DNA of 64,000 nucleotides from Craspedostauros australis (Eukaryota; Bacillariophyta; Bacillariophyceae; Mastogloiales; Achnanthaceae), in contig JAMXDE010000017.1 of NCBI GenBank assembly GCA_026770025.1, positions 1,116,001 to 1,180,000 of the forward strand, written 5' to 3'. Positions 22,902-35,089 of the stretch are shown here, piece by piece (positions within the stretch are counted from its first letter, which is position 1; each line of letters starts with the position of its first letter). Made by a program: the position numbers and the translations under genes. The notes under the pieces were generated by a model that had not been told where the DNA came from, did no database searches, and worked only from the letters and a program-made list of their open reading frames with translations.

Positions 22902-25574
22902 ATCCTCACATTCTCTCTCTATACTATATATATCTCCGCTAGATAGACATGAGAGCGTCCGTGTGCATGCATCCACTCAAGAAGCCATGCAGCAATCACG
23001 GACGCAGTTGGGACAGGGAGAAATGTACAGACGCAGATGCCAGCAACCATGAGTTGCACGAAGCCCTTGTGTGAAATGGTGCGACGAGTTCTGAACGCGA
23101 CGCAGACACGGCTGTCTCAGCGACTGAATCTGGGTATCCGAGAGGTTGAAGCATCAGCAAGAAGACAACAGAGATGGAGATGCCATGGTTGCATCCATGT
23201 TCTCGAATGTCAACACAGCCCAACATACCTAACACAACACAAACAAGGACGACAATACTCAAGATGGTAAACTAAGCCATCGCATTACTCGTAGAACCGT
23301 ACCCACCATTAGCAAACTCAACGACGATTGCATTCTTGAATGAGTTTGTGATCTGCCATGCCGGCTCAAGGAGGTTGCGGTATTGTTGGAAATCGCACCG
23401 CAGACTTCGGTGCGCACAAAAATCCGACGTATGCACGACAGACGACCAAAGTCTACCCAAAGTAGACACAAAGTTAGACTTCTGAAAACGCAGTCCTGAG
23501 TTTGATTGGCACAATAGTGCACATCGTACTTAGGCACACACTCGGTTGCACTGTTCCAAGTTAAGATCATACTTCCATCGCATGTTCCTCCACCATAAAA
23601 TCACCTGAACTGATTATTGTAGAGTATACTTGATGGCAAAGAGCATCAATGGCCTCCTTCTCGTTGCTACATTCACACTTCTTCCAACAATTGACATCCT
23701 TGAATGGAATAACAAGCACGCCAGTCATTGTGACATGCCTGCTTTAAGGTTGGCTATTCGTCGGAAACAAGTAATCGAGACACCTATGCGATTCATGATA
23801 TTGATAGCGTTGAAGATGTTTGCAATCAGAGTTCTATCTTCGAATGCTGGACATGTAAGGCACCACCCGGATCGGTCAGCATTGATCATGGTATTGAATC
23901 TACTATAAATATGGAACAACTTGTGCTGCATTCGCTCTCTGACATTTGACAAGTGAGCCATTTCGGATGTTTGTTACGGATATTCTCTGCACGTTTTCTC
24001 TTTGTTGCCGCGCGGACGAGATACCAGACTCTCCATACTACATACAATGGAGAAGGGGTGTTGTGACAGACATGCAATACCCTTGCTGCATGCGATCGCC
24101 TGGTGATGATTTGTATTCCAACTCACAAGATACACGAAGCACAGCAGGTTCCTCTCTATCCCGATACCCCTTTTGTCGCGTATAATAGCTGGCTGTGGTC
24201 GCAACAGTTCGCGGAAGTCACCGATTCACAGGCACACTACATGTTCGTAGATTCCCTGTGGCTTCGACATTGCCAATGTGAGATTGCATGATTACACGAC
24301 CACATGAGAAAGGGCGTCTGAACAGGTCTTGTTGCTAACACACACCACATCACACGTAACAGGCAAAACAAGCGCACCACGTTGTAGTGCCGAACAAACA
24401 TGTTCGTCACATAATTTGTTCCTTGCTGATGGTCATTATGTGTGGGCATTGATGGTAGCGGAGATACACGCAATGGAAATAAGTGTTGTCACAAGCACCT
24501 GTTGTGACCATGACAAATGTCTCGTAGTCGTGCATCTGCGAACAAAATTCCAACTTTGTACGTCAATGTACAGAAAGACGGTCATTCTTCGCCGACAGAA
24601 GTTCGCACAGCGACCACCACTTCTGTCCGTTACCATGGAGCCAGTGTCAAGTTCACGCACGCGTTGTTGGAGAATGGCTGTCTGCTACTTCGTGTTTCTT
24701 GGACGCGTGGAATGTCAGTGTGCCGTGCCTTTCCAACACACTGCGTGGGGAAGACGATGTCGTTGCAACATCCGACCAAAGTCGTACCTCCGTCGGATCA
24801 TGTCATCTCAACAACCAACCTACGTCATCTGATGTCTGATCAATGTTTGACCAATGTAAGACCAATGTTACCGTAAAGTATGACATTGCGGCGGCAGGGT
24901 TTTTCCATGTTTCGAAGGCGCAACTTGCCACCCCTCTCTGCGATCACTCAGAATGATTAGTTCGCAACTATACACATAGAATGACCAAAGGAGGCCTCCC
25001 CTATCACGTAGTGGCACTTTTGTTGCCATTAATATTATAGTTATTTCTAAAGAGGGTGTCTAAATTGGTGTGATTAGCCTTACTTCTAGCAAAAATGTCA
25101 ATTACGTCATTCACATGTCAGACATACACCATACCAATGTATGATGTTTGTCAGCTGATTGCATACTGACGTCGGATGTTGATCAGCTTGCTGTGCATGC
25201 TGGTCCGACCAACGTCGTACGACGTCGACTGGACCTCATAGCGACGTGACTGTTTGCCACAACAACGCACTTGTGTCTGTCTAGTGCGGAAACATGCCTG
25301 CATACACAACATCAACGAAGCAGCGATGTTCATCATCCTCATGGCAACAAACGAGTTGTTCTTGCGTGAGACATGTCCGTTCTGTTCCACACCAAAGAAG
25401 GACAACAATTAATCATTCACATCTCGCCACCACCGCAGCGGAGGATTCGCCACACACAAGGTTGAACAGAAACTGACATTCTCTTGCGGTTTGACATTCG
25501 ACAGCAGTCACGGCAAACCAACAGAAGTAAAAGTGCTTTATCTTTACGACCATTTGTTTTTTTGTTTTCTGTCA
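22902..25574. other. Gene-poor stretch up to the transposon block
   Basis: About 2.7 kb of AT-richer DNA with only short frames. The part around 24,780-25,260 is rich in short inverted or repeated words (ACCAACGTCGTACGACGTC and similar) and may be an old degraded element, but no ends or protein remains were identified. Confidence 0.4.
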
Positions 25575-25578
25575 ATAG

Positions 25579-25737
25579 GAGCCCCTCGAGTGAGTCGACC
25601 AACACTTTGAAATAGACCTCTTGGATTTTTGTCTCCGTTGTCCAAACCAAGCACATAATCGTAATCCCTGTAGGTCTAATACAAATAATTAACCATTACA
25701 TTTTTGAGTTAAATCCTATTTTAAGTTTTACGGACCG
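25579..25737. repeat. Left terminal inverted repeat of element A
   Basis: Pairs with 46693-46851. The first 35 bp are identical to the inverted partner, the rest is imperfect but alignable to the TTTTAAGTTTTA block. This is the 3' end of the element relative to its gene. Confidence 0.85.
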
Positions 25738-27426
25738 ATGGATATGCGCAATTTTCGATCTCTCTCGGGTTTCAGCCTTTCGCCTACGACTACATCGATC
25801 CAATTTAACCCTTTGCTGTTCTTCGTTTCAGCGACGTTGTTCCCATTTTGAATTGTTTAGTCTCTTTTTCAGGTGTTCGGACGAGACCATCCAACAGTCC
25901 ATCCACGATAACGCTAGTTGTAGAGTTTTGGGAGAAGCGGCGAGTTCGCGTTTACATTCATTCTACCCTATGTTTGCCTGATCCGTCATCGACGTCACCA
26001 GACTGGCTGCTGCGTCATGAACCACCAATCACAGCACGATGTGAAGCAGCATCAGCCACGTTTCGTCGTGACGGAATGGTCGAGTTGCATTGGTACTCCA
26101 GAAGTGTTTTGTGTCATGCTTCTTTCGTACGTTTTGTTAGGTTCTTGCAATTACCTCGGCCCCCAGTATGTCCGACTGGTTCAGAGTGCCAAACTCCAAA
26201 AAACAACAACATGACAATGGCGGAACACCAAAAAACGCCACAATGGCCGTCCAACGGCAATCACTGCGCCGCACCAACCAGTGATCCACCACAAAATCCA
26301 AGCACATCGCCGTCACCGCGATGCAGCCGTTGGTGGGTGGACGAGAGGGGGTCGCGAGAGCGCTTGATTTGGGGCCGTCGCAGGCCCCAGATCAAACGTC
26401 ACAATTTCGCACCAGATTGCCTCGTTGCATATGGCCGGTGTACTCCATCCACAACCCACCCCAACGCCTATGGATGGGCAGGATGGATCCAGGAGGCCAA
26501 GACCAAGATTCACACGAAGTTTCAAGCTCGGGGAGGACCGGGAAGGCCTCCGCGCGGAGGAAAAAGTGGAGGGCAAGAGTTTTCGCGGTGTGTCGTGGGG
26601 ATTCCATCATGTGGCTTTGGCTGTGCAGGGCACCATCGCCAACTCACACAATCACCAAGCCACCCATACAAGATGCGTGCGACATCGCCCGAAGATCCAC
26701 CTCGCAAAGTTTCCGTCACGGAGACGGTCTACAAGAGGCGGCACCCCACCATATCCGTCGAATGGTCGTTGTTGGTGGGTGCCCCAAAAATTCAATGGCA
26801 TCACCAAATGGAAGTGTATCTTTGGGAGCACACATGCCCATCCCATTCTGGATGCATCAGCATGTCGCCAGGGAGTATGGGAATGCACGAGGACCACGTG
26901 GAGGGGCTGCAAGGATTGGATGAATGAGGCATGTATCCGTATCCGCACCGCATCCAGATTGCGAATGGTTTTTTGACAACGCTCTTTTTCACTGCAGGGA
27001 CACTTTGGGCCATGTCATGTGGGTATCTGTGGCCCATCTTCACAGAGTGGATAGATGGGGGGAATACCGATCCATTGTGGTGCGCAGTTTATCAAAATAC
27101 CAGGATGATGATGATGATCATGGGTGCTGATTGGAGGGCAACATTGCTTGGTCGAGAATTTTGTGAATCCACCACACAACTGTGTGGTGGACCAACATGA
27201 CACTAAAAATAATTTCTTTGTCAATTTAACTTCGATATTCTGTATAAACACTAGTCAGGCGTATGAATGCACTGTTTAGATTTAATTGTAGACGATGTGT
27301 TGTTGAGATATAGCATGACAAGCAGATATTAGAAGTGCTTTTTGGATGGCCTCTAGACTCGCTTTAGTAGCATGGTCTGCCCCCACAAAACTCCACAACT
27401 AGTGTTATCGCGGTGACGCACAGCCA
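25738..27426. other. 3' tail region of element A, with open frames antisense to the transposase
   Basis: The corresponding tail exists in B, C and D. On the + strand a frame of 359 codons (25848-26927) and a 68-codon frame (26924-27130, ending KYQDDDDDHGC) are open. The 68-codon frame has the same start, stop and length in B (45193-44987) and the same end in C, without indels. Between A and C most differences change the amino acid, so coding function is not supported by substitution pattern. No known domain. Confidence 0.4.
27169..27190. other. Perfect palindrome (hairpin) in element A tail
   Basis: Arms CCACCACACA and TGTGTGGTGG are separated by AC. The same structure lies at the same place in B and C with different central bases. 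It sits between the transposase stop and the antisense frames. Confidence 0.85.
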
Positions 27427-30400
27427 TCACAAAATTTCCGTCTCATCATCCAACACAGCCTCACTTTCTGTGTTGGCCTTCATGGTGTGAGCATCACACC
27501 ACATCTGATGGTCCAATTCCTCTTCCTCTTTCTGCAACTCCTCTTCAATTCGTTCCTCCTCTGTTTCGCCTGGCACATTATGGATGGCCACGATTGTGGA
27601 TGCTGTTGCTGTTGTTTTGCTTGTTGTGCTGGGTGTTGTGTTGGTGTCTGTCTTGATGAGAGCGACCTCCTTCTTTTCCTTGCGTTGTTTGGCGTTGTAC
27701 GCTGCTGACAGTGAAGCTTTCACACGCATCGGGTTAGCGTGCAGTTGTACGTACCAGTCAGTTTTGGCTTTTTCACTGTCCATCAATTGCTCGTGTGCTT
27801 CGTGTTCAGATGGTCTGTTTTTCGGGTCCTTCGCGGACGCTTCACTGATGTCCTTCAATTTGTCCGCGATGTAGTCTGGTAGTTCCGCGGGTTTGCGCGT
27901 AGTTTTGCTCGCCCAGCCTTGTACTGCGAGTGGTGGGTGTTCGGTTTCTGCGGTCTGGTCTTGTAGCGCTGTGGTGTGATCGGATGGCAGGTGTTGTTGT
28001 CCGTCTTGGAGGGCCTTGCCGAACGCAAGCCCCTTGCTCTCTGCCGCTGTGCGCCCGAGTTTTCGCGTCTTGTCCGTCTTCCTGAATGATTCGGACGTGA
28101 TCGGCAGCTTGTCGGACGTGAATGTTTTGTCCGCGATGACACCCAACTGGTTGATGATCCACCCTCCCCATTCGGTGCTCTTCACCACAACATCTTCTGT
28201 GATTCCAGATGCAGCCACCAACCGCGCCTGGTCATTGTCGTACTTCACCTCGTGAGTCATGCGTACCTGTTGCCCACTTGCGCGGAATCGTCGTTTTGGT
28301 GCACCAGGCAGCGTGGTGATGTTGCCTGCCAGGAGCGCCGCGTTGACAAGTACCGTTGTCGTGCCTGCGATGTTACCGGCTTGGAGCGCGAGGAAGACTT
28401 GGAACGGGGTCTTGATGTCCTTGCCACTTTGCACGTATTTTCGCAGTACACGGGTGATGTACGCGAAGTGGGTGTCCAGCATGCTCTTACCGGTTTGGGC
28501 CTCCGTGTAGATCCACGCGATGATTTTGGCCGCGTTTCGTGTCACAAGGTTCTTGTTGAGTTTGGACGTGATGAGCGCGATGTGCTCGTGACTGGCGAAA
28601 CAACACGCGTTATCGCTCTGTAGGATGATTTCAGTCACGGATGGGTGCATGTCTTTGACCTTTTTTTGCACGATCTCCAGCAGTCCACCAACTTGAAGTG
28701 TGTCTTGCGTCGGTCTTCCATCGACCACAATGTCGATGAACCGATAAGTAAAAATGTCGTTGCGACATGTGATGACCATTGCCCCAAGCAGTGACATCCC
28801 CTTCTTCCCCCAATATTCTTGTTGGGCTTCGCCTTGGCCTGTCGGTAGAATTTTTTGCTTATGGTCGAGTACCACATAGGCTCTTTCAGGCTTTTCGTTG
28901 AGCTGGGATTGATAAAAGGCGATTTGTCCGAATTGCACTTTGGCACGCACTTTGTGAGCCATGTAGTTAACAATTTCGTTGGCGAATCCCGGGGCCGCTG
29001 CAAGCATTGATTGCAATTCGTCCTAGTGTTCTGCGAGTTCGTTGTCCTTAAGCATTTTGACAAAAGGAACAAAACGATCATTCACAAATCGCATTGCTGC
29101 TCCACAACGGTTGCATACTTTACGTGGTTGTTCGCTTGCAGTGGTGGGAGAAGTGTCATTTGTGACAGTGGTGTTCTTCTTGCGCTTGTGTTTGTTGGTG
29201 CGTGCTTTGCGTTGATTGGTCGATGTGGTTGATGCCTTCTTCTTCTCCTTTTTGGTGGTGAGAGCGAACGTGGCCGAGTGCATTGGATCGTCACACTGAA
29301 GCTGCATGTGGGAGGCGGTGAACTCCCATTTGAGGAACACAACAAGCAGTTCGAGTGCATGCAAGAGAGAATCGGCTGTGCACACATGCTGTGTGATGAC
29401 ATCATCAGGCTCATTGTTCTGGTACTGATACTCGTCATTGGCATCCACAGCGGCATCATTTTGCTCCTCCCCATCTGCTCCATACTTAGCCTTCAGTAGG
29501 TCTACTAGGCGCGAAATTGCCTGTTTGAGTTTCCCCGTTGCCATCCAGAAGTAGCTTTCGAAGGAAGAGAGGCCTGTCTTGATCTTGCTTTTGCGTGTGA
29601 GGAGGTGGGTCATGGTGGTGAAAGCAGGCATCCCAACCGGAGTATTGGTAGTGGAAGAGTACATGTCGAATAATTCTTGGATGGTGGTGCTGCCACGATC
29701 GAACACCGGGACATTCTCAAATTCAATTCCACCATACTGTACCTTGTGACTTAACCCTGCCTTGTATGTTGTTGTTGTCATGAGGAAGGACACCACGCCA
29801 GACAGGTCGCAAGCACGCACGCGATACTGAAGAACTGGCGGTGAGATGGTTTCGCCATGGCTCAACATGTCGTAGTAGCGACGCAAGGTGCATACCTGGC
29901 TATGTGTGATGATGTCGCGTTTGGGAAGCATGCGAGTCTTCTGTTCGTCGGACAGTTCTTGCGCGCGCTTTTCGAGGATGGAAGTACACAGTGCATGTGG
30001 CGCAGACATGGCCAAAGCAGCTCTCACCGCGCGGGATGATGGAGTTTCTCCGAGCAAGCCCAGGGTGTACAGATTGGGCGCCAACATGATTGGCGGAAGA
30101 TCCACGTTGCCGCGCACGAATGCAACCACCTGTTCCATCTGACGAGTTGGCACGTCCTCTTCTGGCAGCAGCACTGTCCAAAGCGCGGATGAGACAACAT
30201 TCCACATCTGTTTCACAGAGCTCCAGATGGTCCGATCGTGGCTGCCTGTGAGGACGAACCCTTTTTTCGGCATCAGCTGCAACAGTTTTGGATCTAGGTT
30301 AGATCCAAGAGCCGCCATCGCACGAACGATGGCATCGCGCCTCCAGTTTCCCGCCTCTTCCAGATTGTACCCGAACTGACCTCCTCTCCTGTTCCTGCTG

Positions 30401-30951
30401 GCACGCGCCCGTTCCTCCTTGCCGTTGTCGTCGTAGGTGCTGTCGCTGTCGCCAGAGGCATCTGCGTAGCCCCCAGCAACAACAGTATTGCAGCGCCGGG
30501 GAAGCCTCGCTGGCGGGGTAGGCTCGACAGGCGGAGCAACATCAGCTGCAGCAGGCAGGGGTGGCGCGTTCAAGATAACGCTCACCGCTGTTCCATCGCC
30601 GACACCTCGTCCCTCAGATCGCACCTTGACGTTGGAGTCGTCGAAGACGCCTCCTTTGTCATCGAGGATGTGAACGAACACATGCAGCACGCGAGCGTGC
30701 GCATGCGTACCGTTCGGGACGAGGCTGTCATCCGCTGCAAGCATCGGCTTCATATCAATCACTCGCGTGATGGTGGTTGGCTTCCTCAACGCAGCGGATG
30801 GCTTGTCAGGCAACAGTTGCTCCGCAGTAGGCAGCAGGAACCCCCTGGAGTCGAATGGAGGAGCAGATACAGGGTAAGCAGAACACGGCTTCTTACGAGG
30901 AGAGGGGTTGCCATCCTTGGAGAGGGCCTTGGCAGCAGCAGAGGGAAACAT
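27427..30951 (-). pseudogene. Element A transposase-like gene with one in-frame stop
   Basis: 1,174 sense positions from ATG at 30951 (MFPSAAAKALSKDGNPSP). A TAG codon at 29025-29023 follows NELAEH, where C and D have Lys and B has Thr, so it is a nonsense change. Before it lie a divergent N-terminal region, a basic segment (RKARTNKHKRKKN) and a CNRC zinc-type pair. After it comes the probable catalytic core: VVLDHKQKILP (Asp about 696), ILQSDNACCF (Asp about 780), IYTEAQTGKSMLD (Glu about 817), spacing D84D37E, followed by GWASKTTRKP and an acidic tail ending EAVLDDETEIL. The layout resembles DDE transposases; I infer function from the core plus the element ends. The first part could still give a truncated 642-residue protein. 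Confidence 0.8.
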
Positions 30952-31062
30952 GGTGGGATTGTTGGTGGAGAGTAGTGTTGTTTGCTAGGTGGATGTGATG
31001 AACTGCACAGGTTGAGATGAAGTGAGGAAGGAGAGAAAACGATGAATGGTCGACCATTCGTT

Positions 31063-31089
31063 GACAACAACAACAACAATGACAACACC

Positions 31090-31140
<51 letters not shown>
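31063..31140 (-). repeat. (TAG)n(TTG)n microsatellite in element A leader
   Basis: On the + strand it appears as ACA repeats followed by about 17 CTA units. It lies between the 5' end and the ATG of the transposase gene. The same compound repeat is found at the same position in B, C and D. Confidence 0.95.
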
Positions 31141-31327
31141 CAACAAGAACTAGCATGGAGCGAAAGGGCGAGTGTGCAGGGCATTGGCGAGGCAAGTTGT
31201 GAATGGAGCCGAAGCATGGCACAAATTTGCGAAATGATGGCGATGATGTGTTTTGTGTGATGTGTTTTGTGTCATGTGTTTTGTGACGAGCAGAATGTGG
31301 AATCAGGTGCCACATGCTAACGTGTAA

Positions 31328-31486
31328 GAGCCCCCCGAGTGAGTCGATCAAGACCTTGAAATGAAAAGTCTAATCGGATTTCTGGGATTTTCAAACTAAG
31401 TACAAATTCGCAATCCTTGTAGTCTCTTTATGTATAATGGAACCTTTCAGATTGTAGTTAGTTTCATTTTAAGTTTTATGGATCAA
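31328..31486. repeat. Left terminal inverted repeat of element B
   Basis: Pairs with about 46384-46540. Alignable over the whole 155-160 bp, ending in the same TTTTAAGTTTTATGGA block as the other elements. Confidence 0.85.
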
Positions 31487-31821
31487 TCAATGTGTTTAGT
31501 CTAGTCGCGTGAATCCAACAGCACAAAATTCGTTTGTTTCTGCCGAAGGTTCGATGATGTTCTCAAGTATTTATCGTCTGGTGATCAGTCACGAACTTGC
31601 TTCCGAAGGTCTCAGTCGTTTGGTACACGTTAATTACACGTTAGCATGTGGCGCATGATTCCACATTCTGCTCGTCACAAAACACGTGACACAAAACACA
31701 TCACACAAAACACATCATCCCCATCATTTTGCAAAATCGCGCCACACTTTCGCTCCGTTTCACAACTTTCCTCGCCAATGGCATGCACACTCGCTCTTTC
31801 GCTCAATGCCCGTTCTTGTCA

Positions 31822-31822
<1 letters not shown>

Positions 31823-31887
<65 letters not shown>

Positions 31888-31919
31888 CAGTAGTAGTAGT
31901 AGTTGTTGTTGTTGTTGCT
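31823..31919 (+). repeat. (TAG)n(TTG)n microsatellite in element B leader
   Basis: About 28 TAG units, one CAG variant, then TTG units. This is the longest of the four copies of this leader microsatellite. Confidence 0.95.
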
Positions 31920-32023
31920 GAATGATCGGCCTTCATCCCGTGCTCTCCTTACCTCACTTCCTCTCAGACCAGTTCATCACATCCAACAAGCAAACAGCAC
32001 TACTCTCCAGCAACAACTCCACC

Positions 32024-34318
32024 ATGCCTACCTCTGCTGCTGACAAAGCCCTCCCCAAGGATGGCAACCCCTCTCCTCGTAAGAAGCTGTGTTCTGCTCA
32101 CCCCATGCCTGCTCACCCATTCGACTCCAAGGGGGCCCTGCTGCCAGCCTCTGAGCAACTGTTGCCTGACAAGCCATTCGCTGTATTGGGGAGGCAGAGC
32201 ACCATCACGCGAGTGATCGATGTGAAACCGATGAATGCAGCGGATGGCAACCTCGTCCCGAACGGCACGCATGCGCACACTCGCGAGCTGCATGTGTTCG
32301 TCCACATCCTCAACGACAACGGAGGCGTCTTCGACGACTCCCATGTCGAGGTGCGTTCGGAGGGACGAGGTGTCGGCGATGGGACTTTGGTGAGCGTTAT
32401 CGTGAACGCGCCACCCTTGCCTACTGCAGCCGACGTTGCACCACCTGTCGAGCCTACCCCGCCAGGGAGGGTTCCCCGGCGTTGCAACACTGTTGTTGCC
32501 GGGGGGTACGCAGATCCGTCTATTGACAGCGACAGTACGTACGTTGACGAGGACGAAAAACAGGCGCGCGCTGGCTGGGACAGGAGAGGAGGCGAGTTCG
32601 GGCATGATCAGGAAGAGGAGGGGGGAAACTGGAGGCGCCATGCCATTGTTCGTGTGATGGCAGCGCTTAGATCTAACCTAGATCCAAAACTGTTGCAGCT
32701 CATGCCAAAAAAAGGATTCGTCCTCGCGGGCCGACACGAACGGACCATCTGGAGCTACATCAAACTGATGTGGAGTGTCACATCATCTGCACTTTGGACT
32801 GTCCTGCTTCCAGAAGAGAACGTGCCAACTCGTCAGATGGAACAGGTGATTGCATACGTGCGCGGGAACGTGGAGCTTCCTCCCACGATGTTGGCATCTA
32901 ACCTCTACACCCTCTGCTTGCTCGGAGAATCTTCTTCTTCCCGCACGGCAAGAGTTGCTTTGGCCATGTCTGCACCGTCTGCACTGTGTACTGCTATTCT
33001 GGGTAGGCACACACATGGACTGTCGGAGGAACAGAAGGGTCGCATGCTTGCCAAACGCGACATCATCACACCCAGCCAGACATACACCTTGCGTCGTTAC
33101 TACGACATGTTAAGCCATGGCGAAAGCATTCCACAGCGAGTTCTCCAGTACCGTGTGTGTGCTTGCGACCTGTCTGGCGTGGTGTCCTTCCTCATGACAA
33201 CTACTACATATAAGGCAGGGTTGAGTCACACGGTACAGTATGGTGGAGTTGTATTTGAAAATGTTCCGGTGTTCGATCGAGGAAGCACGACTATCGAACA
33301 ACTATTCGACATGTACTCGTCTACGACCAACCGCCCAGTGGGAATGCCTGCTTTCACCACCATGACCAACCTACTAACACGCAAAAGCAAGATCAAGACG
33401 GGCCTCTCTTCCTTCGAGAGTTACTTCTGGATGGCGACGGAGAAACTCAAACAGGCAATTTCGCGCCTAGTAGACCTACTGAAGGCTAAGTATGAAACAG
33501 ACGGGGAGGAACAAAACGATGCCAATGACGAGAGCGACAGCGACAGCGACAACGACGAGCCAGATGACGTCATCTCTCCACATGTGCGCACAGCCGATTC
33601 CCTCTTGCATGCGCTCGAGCTGCTTGTTGTGTTCCTCAAATGGGAATTCACCGCGTCGCACATGCAGCTTCAGTGTGATGACCCCATGCATTCGGCTGCG
33701 TTCGCACTCATCACTGGAAAGGAGAAGAAGAAGGCAACAACCACATCCTCCAATCAACGCAAACCACGCACCAACAAGCACAAGCGCAAGAAGAACACTC
33801 TCAAAAGCGACACGCCAACCGTCACAAATGACACTTCTCCCACCACCACGACCGAACAACCACGTAAAGTATGCAACCGTTGTGGATCAGCAATGCGATT
33901 TGTGAATGATCGTTTTGTCCCATTCGTCGAAATGCTTAAGGACAACGAACTCGCAGAACACACGGACGAATTGCAATCAATGCTTGTGGCGGCGCCGGGA
34001 TTCGCCAACGAAATTGTTAACTACATGGCTCACAAAGTGCGTGCCAAAGTGCAATTCCGACAAATCGCCTTTTATCAATCCGAACTCAATGATAAGCCTG
34101 AAAGAGCCTATGTGGTACTCGACCATAAGCAAAAAATTCTACCGACAGGCCAAAGCGAAGCCCAACAAGAATATTGGGGGAAGAAGGGAATGTCACTGCT
34201 TGGGGCGATGGTCATCACGTGTCGCAACGACATTTTTACTTATCGATTCATTGACATTGTGGTCGGTGGAAGACCGACACAAGACACACTTCAAGTTGGT
34301 GGACTACTTGACATCCTG
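32024..34318 (+). pseudogene. Element B transposase-like gene, 5' part, cut by Copia insertion
   Basis: 765 codons from ATG at 32024 (MPTSAADKALPKDG), open to the insertion point after GGLLDIL. The frame resumes at 43455. The part holds the N-terminal region, the basic segment, the CNRC pair and the first catalytic Asp (VVLDHKQKILP). From 33254 onward the DNA is almost identical to element D (55912 onward), while the preceding 600 bp resembles A and C, not D. Reading into the LTR adds one residue and a stop at 34324. Confidence 0.85.
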
Positions 34319-35005
34319 AGTTAGGATTCGAGCGTAGGCGTCGAATCGGTGGAGAATGTCTCGTGAATCTGCCGGCTTCGGGATAGCCGTGTGATGCAGT
34401 TCAAGAGAGAGGTGTGCTGGTTGAAGAGTTATAACTGTAACGATGAGTAGAAGAGTGCTTTGAAGCTAATCTTTGTCTGTGTTTATTATGAGTTAGCTTG
34501 TGGTGTTAATAGGGTGAAGAAACGATGTCACACAACTTGGTGAGACCCTGCACTGATGTACTTGGTTCAGTGCTACAGGGTATACTGTCATTACAGCGCC
34601 TTGCTCTCCACACACGTAGATACACTGCAGTGTAGATCATGGCAGATGGCAGTGACGACCATGAGGCAGTGGCTGTGGTTGGAGCTGGCTCTCGGATTCC
34701 ATTGCTTGAGTTGAAGCAGGTTGGATACACGCGTTAAGACTACGGCAGTGGTGCAGTAGTCATCAGCATGGAGGGAATCGAGGTATGTTGTAGTAAAAGG
34801 ATCTGAGGAGCATATAGTTCCCAAGGTGGAATGTGAGTCAGGTCGGTCATGGTTGAGTCATGATGGATTCGTGAATGGAGGAGAGAAAGGAGGAGAAAAG
34901 ATTTGGTGGTCCATCAGGACGGAAGATTTCGCGCCAAAACAGGAATTTCTCCCATCAGGTTGATACCGTGTTCGGTATTAGTCTGTCCCTCATTGAATCT
35001 CAACT
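34319..35005 (-). repeat. 3' LTR of the Copia element
   Basis: 687 bp, starting AGTTAGGATTC and ending GAATCTCAACT on the + strand, which are near-perfect inverted copies of each other. An AATAAA on the minus strand (34487-34482) is a candidate polyadenylation signal. Confidence 0.97.
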
Positions 35006-35014
35006 CTCCCTCTC
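35006..35014 (-). promoter_or_regulatory. Polypurine tract
   Basis: Minus-strand sequence GAGAGGGAG directly abuts the 3' LTR, the expected place for the plus-strand primer of reverse transcription. Confidence 0.8.
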
Positions 35015-35089
35015 AGTGTTGGGTCGTGATTGGAGTTGTGGTATCGATGAAAACTTCATCCTTCGTTGTTGTTTGTTGTTTGCTGGTTG

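Noticed and set aside
24780-25260. Possible old element with repeated ACGTCGTACGACGTC-type words
   Set aside because: No paired ends, duplication or protein remains could be found.
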